Shown one piece after another: positions 1 to 7,067 of a stretch of 9,381 nt of DNA. Within the stretch, counting starts at the first letter, position 1. The number at the start of each line of letters is the position of its first letter. Source of the DNA: an uncultured Clostridia bacterium (lineage in GTDB: Bacteria > Bacillota > Clostridia > Oscillospirales > Oscillospiraceae); assembly GCA_946184215.1 (NCBI GenBank), contig CAMHER010000065.1, positions 1 to 9,381 of the forward strand, written 5' to 3'. A program made the position numbers and the translations under genes. The notes under the pieces are model-generated. The model had not been told where the DNA came from. It searched no databases and saw nothing but the letters and a program-made list of their open reading frames with translations.

Positions 1-3000
1 GTCAAGCTGATGGAGATGCAGGCCGAGGCCGGCGCCTGCGCCGCCATGCAGGGCGCGCTGGAGGCCGGCTCGCTCGGCACGACCTACACCTCGGCTCAGG
101 GCCTGATGCTGATGATCCCGCCGATGTACCGCATCGCGGGCCTGCTGGTGCCCGCGGTCATGCATGTCGCGGCGCGCTCGGTGGCCACCGAGGCGGTCTC
201 CATTTTCGGCGATCACCAGGACGTGATGGCCTGCCGTCAGACCGGCTGGGCCCAGCTGGCCTCGTCGAGCGTGCAGGAGTGCATGGATCTCGGCGCTGTG
301 GCGCATCTTGCGGCGATCAAGGGCCACGTCCCCGTGCAGCACTTCTTCGACGGCTTCCGCACCAGCCACGAGATCCAGAAGATCGACGTGCTGGACTATG
401 AGGATCTGCGCGGCATGGTCGACTGGGACGAGCTGAAGAAGTTCCGCGACCGCGCGCTGAACCCCGAGCATCCGACGATCCGCAACAGCGGCGAGAACGA
501 CGATATCTTCTTCCAGCACCGCGAGGCCTCGAACCCGACCTATCTGGCCTTCCCCGAAATCGTCGAGGAATACATGAACAGAATGTCCGCCCTGACCGGG
601 CGCGACTATAAGCTGTTCAACTACTACGGCGCGCCCGACGCCGAGCGCGTGCTCGTCGCGATGGGCAGCGTCTGCCAGTGCGCGCAGGAGGTCGTGAACT
701 ACCTCTGCGAGCGCGGCGAAAAGGTCGGCCTGATCCAGGTCCGCCTGTACCGCCCCTTCTCCCTCAAGCACTTTATCAGCGCCATCCCCGAGAGCTGCAA
801 GGTCCTGACCGTGATCGACCGCACCAAGGAGCCCGGCGCTCTCGGCGAGCCGCTCTATGAGGACGTCAGCGCCGCGGTCCAGGAGGCCGGGCTGTCCCTG
901 ACGCTGCTCGGCGGCCGCTACGGCCTGAGCTCCAAGGACACCACGCCCGCCCAGATCAAGGCCGTGTTCGACAACATGGCGGGCGAGAGAAAGAACCACT
1001 TCACCGTCGGCATCAACGACGACGTGACCCATACCTCCCTCCCCGTGGGCGAGAACATCGTCACCTCCGGCAAGTCGATCATCTCCTGCAAGTTCTGGGG
1101 CCTCGGCTCCGACGGCACCGTGGGCGCCAACAAGAACTCCTGCAAGATCATCGGCGACAACACCGACCAGTATGTCCAGGCCTACTTCCAGTATGACGCG
1201 AAGAAGTCCGGCGGCCTGACGCGCAGCCATCTGCGCTTCGGCCACGAGCCGATCCAGTCCACCTACTATGTCACGATGGCGGACTTTGTGGCCTGCCACA
1301 AGCAGAGCTATATGCACACCTATGACATCGTAAACGAGGTCAAGCCCGGCGGCATTTTCCTGCTCAACACCCGCTGGAAGGGCGAGACGCTCTTTGCCAA
1401 CCTGCCCAACCGCGCCAAGCGCCTGCTGGCCGAGCGCCATGTTCAGTTCTACACGATCGACGCCACCGACATCGCCGCCGAGATCGGCCTTGGCAACCGC
1501 ACCAGCACTGTGCTGCAGGCCGCGTTCTTCAAGCTCTCCGGCGTGCTTCCCATCGATGAAGCGGAAAAGTATATGAAGGAAGCCGCCGTCAAGACCTTCT
1601 CCCGCAAGGGCGAGAAGATCGTCAACATGAACCTGGCCGCCATTGAGCGCGGCCTTACCGACATGGTCAAGATCGAGGTCCCGGCCGAGTGGGCCAATCT
1701 GCAGGACGAGGAGCACACGGTGGATCCGAGCCTGCCGAGCTATGTCCGCAAGGTGCTCGTCCCGATGAACCGTGCCAAGGGCGACGATATCCCGGTTTCC
1801 ACCTTTACCGAATACGCCGACGGCGTCATGCCGATCTCCATGGCCAGGTTCGAAAAGCGCGGCGTGGCCGACAATGTCCCCGTTTGGGATCCGGACAAGT
1901 GCATCGGCTGCAACCGCTGCTCGCTGGTCTGCCCGCACGCGGCGATCCGCCCGATCCTCTTTACCGAGGAGGAGGCCGCAAACGCGCCCGAGAGCTGCGT
2001 CACCAAGCCGGCGATCGGCAAGGGCTTTGAGGGCCTGCGCTACCGCATCCAGGTCGGCGTGATGGACTGCCAGGGCTGCGGCAGCTGCGTCAGCGTCTGC
2101 CCGGCCAAGGAGAAGGCCTTGACCATGGTCCCGCTCGACGACGTGGTGGCCGAACAGAAGAACTGGGACTACTGCCTGACGCTCTCGGAGAAGAAGAACC
2201 CGATGAACCGCTTCTCCGCCAAGGGCAGCCAGTACGAACAGCCCCTCTACGAGTTCTCCGGCGCCTGCCCCGGCTGCGGCGAGACGCCTTACATCAAGCT
2301 CCTTACCCAGCTCTTTGGCGATCGGATGTACGCCGCGAACGCCACCGGCTGCTCGCAGGCCTACGGCTTCTTTGCCCCGACCTTCCCGCAGACCGTGAAC
2401 AAGCGCGGCTTCGGCCCGGCCTTCTCGAACTCGCTGTTTGAGAACAACGCCGAGTTCGCCCTCGGCATCGGCCTGTCCGCCGAGCAGCTGCGCAACCAGA
2501 CCAAGCTGCACGCGCAATCCGCCATCGAAAAGACCGCCGACGAAAAGCTCAAGGCCGCGCTGCGCCTCTGGCTGGACGAGGGCGACGACATGGACAAAAC
2601 CGACGAGATTTCCGACCGCGTCCGCGCCGCGCTGGCTGAAAACCGCGAGAACGACGAGGATATCGAGTTCATCCGCCGCCGTGAGGACACGCTGACGAAG
2701 AAGGCCATCTGGATGGTCGGCGGCGACGGCTGGGCCTATGATATCGGCTACGGCGGACTGGATCACGTGCTGGCCACCGGCATGGATCTCAACGTCCTGG
2801 TGCTGGACAACGAGCTGTACGCCAACACCGGCGGACAGTCCTCCAAGGCCACGCCGATCGGCGCCTCCGTGCAGTTCGCGGCCGCCGGCAAGGCCACGCC
2901 CAAGAAGGACCTGGGCCTGATCCTGTCGACTTACGGCTATATCTACGTGGCGCAGATCAACCTCGGCGCCAACCCCGAGCACGCGATCCGCTGCCTCAAG

Positions 3001-3351
3001 GAGGCCGCGGCCTATCACGGCCCGTCGATCGTCGTGGCCTACGCGCCGTGCATCAACCACGGCTTGAGCAAGGGCATGGGCAAGTCCATGGACGAGGGCA
3101 AGGCCGCCACGGAATGCGGCTTCTGGCCCCTGTTCCGCTACAACCCGGATCTGGAGAACGAGGGCAAGAACCCCTTCCTGCTCGACTCCGGCGAGCCCAA
3201 CGGCAAGCTGCGCGAGTACATGATGGGCGAAAACCGTTTCGCCTCGCTGACCCGCACCTTCCCCGAGCGCGCGGAGGTCCTCTTCGCCCAGGCCGAGGAG
3301 TTTACGGCCCGCCGCTACGCCAAGTACAAGAGACTGGCAGGCAAGGAATAA
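1..3351 (+). CDS. nifJ: Pyruvate:ferredoxin (flavodoxin) oxidoreductase, 5'-truncated by window edge
   Basis: This enzyme oxidatively decarboxylates pyruvate with CoA to acetyl-CoA and CO2, reducing ferredoxin; it is cytoplasmic and central to anaerobic fermentation. The frame is open from base 1, giving 1116 codons; single-chain family members are about 1170-1200 residues, so roughly the first 55-65 are missing. Domains follow the usual order. The N-terminal part has the GDHQDVMACRQTG and FFDGFRTSHEIQK signatures. An 8Fe ferredoxin-like domain has CIGCNRCSLVC (bases 1900-1932) and CQGCGSCVSVC (2068-2100). The thiamine-diphosphate domain has GACPGCGE and NATGCSQ cysteines for the proximal cluster, GGDGWAYDIGYGG (about 2719-2757), DNELYANTGGQSS (about 2806-2844), and a final cluster cysteine in APCINHG. 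No catalytic motif is missing. It ends at TAA just before a strong terminator, so it is the last or only gene of its transcript. Confidence 0.97.
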   Translation, partial: VKLMEMQAEAGACAAMQGALEAGSLGTTYTSAQGLMLMIPPMYRIAGLLVPAVMHVAARSVATEAVSIFGDHQDVMACRQTGWAQLASSSVQECMDLGAVAHLAAIKGHVPVQHFFDGFRTSHEIQKIDVLDYEDLRGMVDWDELKKFRDRALNPEHPTIRNSGENDDIFFQHREASNPTYLAFPEIVEEYMNRMSALTGRDYKLFNYYGAPDAERVLVAMGSVCQCAQEVVNYLCERGEKVGLIQVRLYRPFSLKHFISAIPESCKVLTVIDRTKEPGALGEPLYEDVSAAVQEAGLSLTLLGGRYGLSSKDTTPAQIKAVFDNMAGERKNHFTVGINDDVTHTSLPVGENIVTSGKSIISCKFWGLGSDGTVGANKNSCKIIGDNTDQYVQAYFQYDAKKSGGLTRSHLRFGHEPIQSTYYVTMADFVACHKQSYMHTYDIVNEVKPGGIFLLNTRWKGETLFANLPNRAKRLLAERHVQFYTIDATDIAAEIGLGNRTSTVLQAAFFKLSGVLPIDEAEKYMKEAAVKTFSRKGEKIVNMNLAAIERGLTDMVKIEVPAEWANLQDEEHTVDPSLPSYVRKVLVPMNRAKGDDIPVSTFTEYADGVMPISMARFEKRGVADNVPVWDPDKCIGCNRCSLVCPHAAIRPILFTEEEAANAPESCVTKPAIGKGFEGLRYRIQVGVMDCQGCGSCVSVCPAKEKALTMVPLDDVVAEQKNWDYCLTLSEKKNPMNRFSAKGSQYEQPLYEFSGACPGCGETPYIKLLTQLFGDRMYAANATGCSQAYGFFAPTFPQTVNKRGFGPAFSNSLFENNAEFALGIGLSAEQLRNQTKLHAQSAIEKTADEKLKAALRLWLDEGDDMDKTDEISDRVRAALAENRENDEDIEFIRRREDTLTKKAIWMVGGDGWAYDIGYGGLDHVLATGMDLNVLVLDNELYANTGGQSSKATPIGASVQFAAAGKATPKKDLGLILSTYGYIYVAQINLGANPEHAIRCLKEAAAYHGPSIVVAYAPCINHGLSKGMGKSMDEGKAATECGFWPLFRYNPDLENEGKNPFLLDSGEPNGKLREYMMGENRFASLTRTFPERAEVLFAQAEEFTARRYAKYKRLAGKE

Positions 3352-3380
3352 AAACAGCGAAAAAAGCACATATACAACAA

Positions 3381-3415
3381 AGCACCGGTGAGAATCTTTC
3401 TCACCGGTGCTTTTT
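3381..3415 (+). terminator. Rho-independent terminator of the pyruvate:ferredoxin oxidoreductase gene
   Basis: A perfect 13-bp stem (3381-3393 with 3399-3411, AGCACCGGTGAGA and its complement) closes a 5-nt loop and is followed by a T run (3411-3415). It lies 29 nt after the stop codon and separates the metabolic gene from spoIIID. Confidence 0.93.
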
Positions 3416-3444
3416 CCTCCCGTGTCCTGCCGCGCAGGAGAAGT

Positions 3445-3473
3445 TCATATCCGCCCTGCCGCGCTCATATAGT
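3445..3473 (+). promoter_or_regulatory. Candidate sigma-E promoter of spoIIID
   Basis: TCATATC (3445-3451) and CATATAGT (3466-3473) are separated by 14 nt. The sporulation sigma-E consensus as I recall it is KMATATT, about 14 nt, then CATACAHT; the matches are 6 of 7 and 6 of 8. The site lies 46 nt before the spoIIID start. spoIIID belongs to the mother-cell sigma-E regulon in Bacillus, so position and type agree. Assigned by eye; no housekeeping promoter was seen in the same gap. Confidence 0.55.
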
Positions 3474-3519
3474 TGAGCAGGAAACGCGCGGCTTTGGCCG
3501 CGCACAGGGAGTGGTGTGA

Positions 3520-3768
3520 GTGCATACCGATATCGAGGAACGGGCCCGGGATCTGGCCGCGTATATTATTGAAAACAAAGCCACCGTCCGCGCCGCCGCC
3601 GCCAGGTTCGGCGTCAGCAAGTCAACGGTCCACAAGGATATGAGCGAGCGGCTTGAGCAGATCGACCGCGCACTTTGGCTGCGGGTGCGTGCGATACTGG
3701 AGCTCAACAAAGCCGAGCGGCACATTCGCGGCGGTCTCGCGACACGAAAAAAATATCGCGGGGAATAA
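3520..3768 (+). CDS. spoIIID: Sporulation transcriptional regulator SpoIIID
   Basis: Small DNA-binding protein of 82 residues that activates and represses mother-cell sporulation genes after sigma-E becomes active. A helix-turn-helix covers about residues 20-45 (TVRAAAARFGVSKSTVHKDM), and the basic stretch RHIRGGLATRKKY near the C terminus matches the second DNA-contacting region of the family. It is about ten residues shorter than the Bacillus subtilis protein because the acidic tail is absent, which is common in clostridial versions. GTG at 3520 is chosen because the protein then begins MHTDIEERARDL like known SpoIIIDs, and GGGAG (3507-3511) lies 8 nt upstream; the earlier in-frame GTGs at 3511 and 3514 run straight into TGA. 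A 7-bp GC hairpin (3486-3492 with 3497-3503) sits just before the ribosome binding site. The gene stands alone between two terminators, behind a candidate sigma-E promoter. Confidence 0.95.
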   Translation: MHTDIEERARDLAAYIIENKATVRAAAARFGVSKSTVHKDMSERLEQIDRALWLRVRAILELNKAERHIRGGLATRKKYRGE

Positions 3769-3769
3769 C

Positions 3770-3802
3770 AAAACAGGATCGGCTGTGCCGATCCTGTTTT
3801 TT
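3770..3802. terminator. Bidirectional terminator between spoIIID and the glycosyltransferase operon
   Basis: A perfect 14-bp stem (3770-3783 with 3787-3800) closes a 3-nt loop. T residues follow on the plus strand (3797-3802), and the minus strand ends in a T-rich tract (TTTTGTTATT). It begins 2 nt after the spoIIID stop and lies 26 nt past the stop of the convergent minus-strand gene, so it probably serves both. Confidence 0.92.
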
Positions 3803-3827
3803 GTTACCGGTGTCGCCGGACGCACGA

Positions 3828-5360
3828 TCACATAAAGCGGTCGTTCGGATGACGGATGTCCTCCAGCATGCTGCGCAGCCTCAGACGCAGATCCTCCTGC
3901 AGATCCTGGGCCTGCGCGCGCAGCTTCTGCTGGCCTGCCTGAACGGCGGCGCGCGCTTCGGCGACCTGGGTCTTGAGCTCTTCGATCTTCATGATCGCGA
4001 TGGCCGTGTCCTCGGCCTGCAGGGCGCGCATGCGGTCGAACTCCTCCTCCACGCCGGTGCGGATGCCCGCATAGCCCAGCACGGCGTTCTCGCGCATCAG
4101 GCGCTGATACTCGCGCGCAAGGTTATAGCGGTCGATGACCTCGCCGGCGGTGTGATAAATGTCCTTGTCGTCCCCCTCACGCTTGCTGTACGCACCGGCG
4201 CGGTATCTGTCCATCACCGTTCCGTAGCGGTCAAAGGCGTTTGCCACGGCGTCCTCCCAGGAGATATACAGCTCCCGCTGCGCGCCCTCGCCGATGCGGC
4301 GCATGGTGTCCTTCTCTCCGCAGAGCTTTTCAAGCGCGGCGGCCATGGAGGGGGCGTTTTCCTCAATCAGCACGCCGCTCACGCCGTCCTCCACGTCCTC
4401 GGCGGCGCAGCTGCCGCGTACGAGCAGGCTGCCCAGACCGCAGGCCGCGGCCTCGCGCACGACCAGGCCGTTTGTGTCGAAGGTCGAGGGGAAGAGGAAC
4501 AGATCGGCCCGGCAGTACCAGGCGCGGATCACATTCCGGTCGCGGATCGCGGGCGTGAAGAACACCTTGTGATCCAGCCCCAGCGAGGAGCAGTAAGCCA
4601 CGATCTCGTCCTTGTCGTTGCCGCCGCCGACAAAGACCATGCGAAAGTCGATCCCCTTGTCGTCCAGCATCTTGAGCGCGTCAAGAATGATCCGGATGCC
4701 CTTGTACCACATCATGCGCCCGACAAAGAGGAACATCGGCAGCTCCGCGGGCAGATCATAGTCCTTTGTCGCCTCCGCCACTGCCGTCTCGTCCACACGC
4801 CCTCTCGGAAAGTCCACGCCGTTCGGCATGACAAGATAATCGCCCTCATAGCCCAGCTTGCGCAGGTTTTCTCCCGCGCCGCGGCTGACGGTCCATACTT
4901 CGTCGCAGGCGGAGATGTTCTGCACCAGCAGGCGGGCCGCCTCCTCCTGGATCAGGCGGCTCTTGACGGCGTTGGCGATGTCGATGTCAAACTTTGTGTG
5001 ATAGGTAAAAACGATGGGCTTGCCGATCCGGTCGCGCAGCGTGCGCGCCAGCATCGTCGAGGTGATGGGGCAGTGCGTGTGGATCAGATCAAAGCCCTCG
5101 CCCTCCAGGCGCTGCAGCACCGCGGCATCAAAGGGCATGCCCGCCCGGTAGCCGACGGATCTGGTGACGTCGATGCTCGGATAGCGCACGACGGGGAAGG
5201 GGTAGACGCTGTCGTCCGCGTCGGGATAGAAGGGCGTGACGACAACGGCCTCGCCGTGATTTTTCGTGATATAGGTGCCGTAGTTGACTACGGCGTTGGC
5301 CACACCGTCGATGGCGGGCGGGAAGGAATCGTTGATCAGACAGATCTTTGTTTTGTCCAT
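3828..5360 (-). CDS. GT4-family (GT-B fold) glycosyltransferase with C-terminal coiled coil
   Basis: A 510-residue retaining glycosyltransferase, resembling the bacterial 1,2-diacylglycerol glucosyltransferase/alpha-mannosyltransferase group that glycosylates membrane lipids at the inner face. Residues 6-24 hold CLINDSFPPAIDGVAN, the N-terminal loop that binds acceptor. HTH at 94-96 and the FTYHTKFD region follow. PNGVD lies at 179-183. VGRMMWYKG (213-221) supplies the Arg and Lys that contact the sugar-nucleotide phosphates. The E-x7-E donor motif is present as D295-x7-E303 (DTNGLVVRE), with Asp replacing the first Glu. Residues about 410-500 form a charged, Leu/Ala-rich segment that looks like a coiled coil, beyond the usual catalytic length of about 380. 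No membrane segment is seen. Start: ATG at 5360 with CGAGG 10 nt upstream. It begins 15 nt after sdaAA and is probably its operon partner. Donor and acceptor cannot be read from sequence. Confidence 0.9.
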   Translation of the reverse strand: MDKTKICLINDSFPPAIDGVANAVVNYGTYITKNHGEAVVVTPFYPDADDSVYPFPVVRYPSIDVTRSVGYRAGMPFDAAVLQRLEGEGFDLIHTHCPITSTMLARTLRDRIGKPIVFTYHTKFDIDIANAVKSRLIQEEAARLLVQNISACDEVWTVSRGAGENLRKLGYEGDYLVMPNGVDFPRGRVDETAVAEATKDYDLPAELPMFLFVGRMMWYKGIRIILDALKMLDDKGIDFRMVFVGGGNDKDEIVAYCSSLGLDHKVFFTPAIRDRNVIRAWYCRADLFLFPSTFDTNGLVVREAAACGLGSLLVRGSCAAEDVEDGVSGVLIEENAPSMAAALEKLCGEKDTMRRIGEGAQRELYISWEDAVANAFDRYGTVMDRYRAGAYSKREGDDKDIYHTAGEVIDRYNLAREYQRLMRENAVLGYAGIRTGVEEEFDRMRALQAEDTAIAIMKIEELKTQVAEARAAVQAGQQKLRAQAQDLQEDLRLRLRSMLEDIRHPNDRFM

Positions 5361-5375
5361 ACCGGTAAAACCTCG

Positions 5376-6251
5376 TTATTTTCCAAAGAAATCGTTGCGG
5401 AAGCGGACCGCCGTCGGCGAGGCGGCGACGCCGCCCTCGCCCGTTTCGCGCAGCAGCGGGCTCATCAGCGCGCCCACCGCGCGCATCGCGTCGATCACCT
5501 CGTCGGCGGGAATGCGGCTGCGGATGCCGGCCAGCGCCATCTCCGCCGCGCAAAGCGCGTTCATCGCCCCGGCGGCGTTGCGCTTGACGCAGGGGACCTC
5601 GACAAGACCCGCCACCGGGTCGCAGACAAGGCCCATCATGTTCTTCAGCGCGATCGCCACGGCGGAGGACATCTGCTGGGCGTTGCCGCCGTGCAGGTAG
5701 ACCAGCGCCGCCGCGGCCATGGCGGAGGCCGTGCCGATCTCGGCCTGACAGCCGGCCTCGGCGCCGGAGATGGAGGCGCGCGTTGCGATCACCATCCCAA
5801 AGCCTGAGGCGATATACAGCGCCGCGATCAGCTCCTCGCGCGGCGTGGCGTGGTCGGCGGCGTAGGGCAGCAGCACCGCGGGCATCACGCCGCAGGCGCC
5901 CGCCGTGGGGGCGGCGACGATGCGGTGCATGCAGGCGTTGCACTCGCCCATGCGGATCGCGCCGCTGATCACGCGGCCTACAAAGTCGCCGCAGATCGTC
6001 TCGCCCTGCGCGACATAGCGGCGCATCCGCTCTCCGTCGCCGCCGATGAGGCGGCTGTGGGAGCTCTGCCCCGGGTCGTAATCGGCGTCGGCCGCGATCA
6101 TCGCGTCAAGCGCGGCGCCCATTTTTTCCAGCGACTGCTCGGGCGTGATGCCGCTCTCCTCCGCGGAGGCAAGCAGGATCTGCCGCCAGAGGGGAAGAGC
6201 GCTTTGCATCTCCATCTCCTCAAGCTGCCGGACCGAATAGAAAAGAGCCAT
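5376..6251 (-). CDS. sdaAA: L-serine dehydratase (ammonia-lyase), iron-sulfur-dependent, alpha subunit
   Basis: Catalytic subunit of the two-chain [4Fe-4S] L-serine dehydratase, which deaminates L-serine to pyruvate and ammonia in the cytoplasm. It is 291 residues, normal for the alpha subunit. Signatures in order: SSHSRLIGGDG (63-73), CMHRIVAAPTAGACGVMPA (107-125), SGAEAGCQAEIG (162-173) and CDPVAGLVEVPC (210-221). Cys168, Cys210 and Cys221 are the likely cluster ligands; their spacing (42 and 11) equals what I recall for the Legionella enzyme. The ATG at 6251 is preceded by GGAGGAGG, and the gene starts 15 nt after the beta-subunit stop, so the two are surely cotranscribed. The product, pyruvate, is the substrate of the pyruvate:ferredoxin oxidoreductase encoded at the left of the window, a plausible metabolic link rather than a shared transcript. 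As a solvent-exposed-cluster enzyme it should be oxygen sensitive. Confidence 0.96.
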   Translation of the reverse strand: MALFYSVRQLEEMEMQSALPLWRQILLASAEESGITPEQSLEKMGAALDAMIAADADYDPGQSSHSRLIGGDGERMRRYVAQGETICGDFVGRVISGAIRMGECNACMHRIVAAPTAGACGVMPAVLLPYAADHATPREELIAALYIASGFGMVIATRASISGAEAGCQAEIGTASAMAAAALVYLHGGNAQQMSSAVAIALKNMMGLVCDPVAGLVEVPCVKRNAAGAMNALCAAEMALAGIRSRIPADEVIDAMRAVGALMSPLLRETGEGGVAASPTAVRFRNDFFGK

Positions 6252-6266
6252 GTGCGTCCTCCTCCC

Positions 6267-6926
6267 TCATTCCTGGCTGACGTAGACCGCCCGCAGGATT
6301 CCCGGCAGCGCGCGGATACGGCGCAGCAGCGTCTCATCGGGCGGCGTGTCGCATTCGATGACCATCACGGCCTCGCCGCCGCGGGAATTGCGGTTGACCT
6401 GAAAGGTGGCAATGTTGATCTTTCCCTCCGAGAGGATGCGCGAGACGTCGGCGACATTGCCGGGCCTGTCCTCGTTGCGGATGATGAGCGTCGGCTGCTC
6501 GGCGGAAAAGCGCAGGGACATGTCGCCCAGCCGGCGGATCTCGATCCGCCCGCCGCCGAGGGAGGCCGCCTCGATATCCGCCTCCGCGCCCCTTTCGCCC
6601 TTGAGAACAAGGCGCGCGGTGTTGGGGTGCGCCAGCGGGATATCCCCGAAGGCAAAGGAGAAGAGCAGGCCTTTTTCCTGCGCATAGGAAAAGCTGTCCG
6701 GCACGCGCACGTCGTCCGGCGCCATGCCAAGCAGCCCGGCCACGATGGCCTTGTCCGTGCCGTGGCCGCGCCCCGTCGCGGCAAAGGAGCCGGAGAGCGT
6801 GATGTCGGCCTCAGCGACCTCCTCGCCGAGGATGCGGCGGCAGGCAAGGCCGATGCGCACCGCGCCGGCGGTATGCGAGCTTGACGGCCCGACCATGATC
6901 GGCCCGATCAGATCGAAAATGTCCAT
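6267..6926 (-). CDS. sdaAB: L-serine dehydratase, iron-sulfur-dependent, beta subunit
   Basis: Partner subunit of the iron-sulfur L-serine dehydratase. It is 219 residues when started at ATG 6926 (MDIFDLIGPIMVGPSSSHTAG). That start is preferred over ATG 6953 because a perfect AGGAGG lies 6 nt before it, the family starts this way, and the nine extra residues from the longer form would begin at the edge of the promoter. GPSSSHTAG (13-21) is the family hallmark, and SGSFAATGRGHGTDKA (45-60) follows. Residues about 146-219 form an ACT domain (LIIRNEDRPGNVADV...), the regulatory fold that in Bacillus-type enzymes takes part in binding the activating cation and serine. First gene of the sdaAB-sdaAA-glycosyltransferase operon. 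Confidence 0.95.
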   Translation of the reverse strand: MDIFDLIGPIMVGPSSSHTAGAVRIGLACRRILGEEVAEADITLSGSFAATGRGHGTDKAIVAGLLGMAPDDVRVPDSFSYAQEKGLLFSFAFGDIPLAHPNTARLVLKGERGAEADIEAASLGGGRIEIRRLGDMSLRFSAEQPTLIIRNEDRPGNVADVSRILSEGKINIATFQVNRNSRGGEAVMVIECDTPPDETLLRRIRALPGILRAVYVSQE

Positions 6927-6932
6927 AAAAAG

Positions 6933-6938
6933 CCTCCT
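6933..6938 (-). promoter_or_regulatory. Shine-Dalgarno that fixes the sdaAB start
   Basis: AGGAGG on the minus strand, 6 nt before ATG 6926. The alternative upstream ATG at 6953 has no comparable site, so this decides the start. Confidence 0.85.
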
Positions 6939-6947
6939 GCATGCGGA

Positions 6948-6964
6948 AAGCATTTTGTATGCTT
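6948..6964. repeat. Short inverted repeat at the sdaAB transcription start
   Basis: AAGCAT and ATGCTT form a perfect 6-bp inverted repeat with a 5-nt spacer, directly beside the -10 box, so it spans the expected transcription start. It could be an operator or a 5' leader hairpin. It is short enough to be chance. Confidence 0.35.
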
Positions 6965-6993
6965 ATTATACCCGCGCAGGAGGTTTTTGACAA
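6965..6993 (-). promoter_or_regulatory. Housekeeping (sigma-A) promoter of the sdaAB operon
   Basis: On the minus strand, TTGTCA (-35, 6988-6993) is separated by exactly 17 nt from a perfect TATAAT (-10, 6965-6970). The predicted start near 6958 leaves a leader of about 30 nt before the sdaAB ATG, too short for a riboswitch. Confidence 0.85.
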
Positions 6994-6997
6994 TAGC

Positions 6998-7022
6998 AAC
7001 ACAGGGGACGGTTCCTTGTGTT
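6998..7022 (+). repeat. REP-like hairpin, copy 1 (plus orientation)
   Basis: A 25-nt core reading AACACAGGGGACGGTTC then CTTGTGTT. It folds on itself: AACACAGGGGA pairs with the 3' arm through 11 pairs, two of them G-T, around a CGG loop. It lies between the divergent sdaAB and RAYT promoters, 4 nt from the sdaAB -35, and its last two bases are the first two of the RAYT -35 box. Confidence 0.9.
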
Positions 7023-7049
7023 GACAGGAGGCTCGGTCTGGAGTAAAAT
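7021..7049 (+). promoter_or_regulatory. Promoter of the RAYT transposase gene
   Basis: A perfect TTGACA (7021-7026) and TAAAAT (7044-7049, 5 of 6) are separated by 17 nt. The predicted start is near 7056, only about 12 nt before the ATG. The first two bases of the -35 belong to the REP, so the repeat contributes part of the promoter. Confidence 0.65.
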
Positions 7050-7067
7050 AATAGTCGGTGATGATAC

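Noticed and set aside
2361..2708. Serine-rich minus-strand open frame inside the pyruvate:ferredoxin oxidoreductase gene
   Set aside because: Antisense of a conserved enzyme region; low-complexity Ser/Arg composition.
3675..5807. A 710-codon plus-strand open frame opposite the glycosyltransferase and sdaAA
   Set aside because: It is antisense to two clearly identified genes, starts inside spoIIID in another frame, and has the His/Ala/Val/Arg-rich composition typical of the opposite strand of GC-rich genes. No motif is recognisable.
5850..6884. A 344-codon plus-strand open frame opposite sdaAA and sdaAB
   Set aside because: Same reason: antisense shadow of two conserved genes, no ribosome binding site, no recognisable domain.
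6927..6990. Riboswitch or attenuator before sdaAB
   Set aside because: The predicted leader is only about 30 nt, too short for a riboswitch; only a 6-bp inverted repeat is present.
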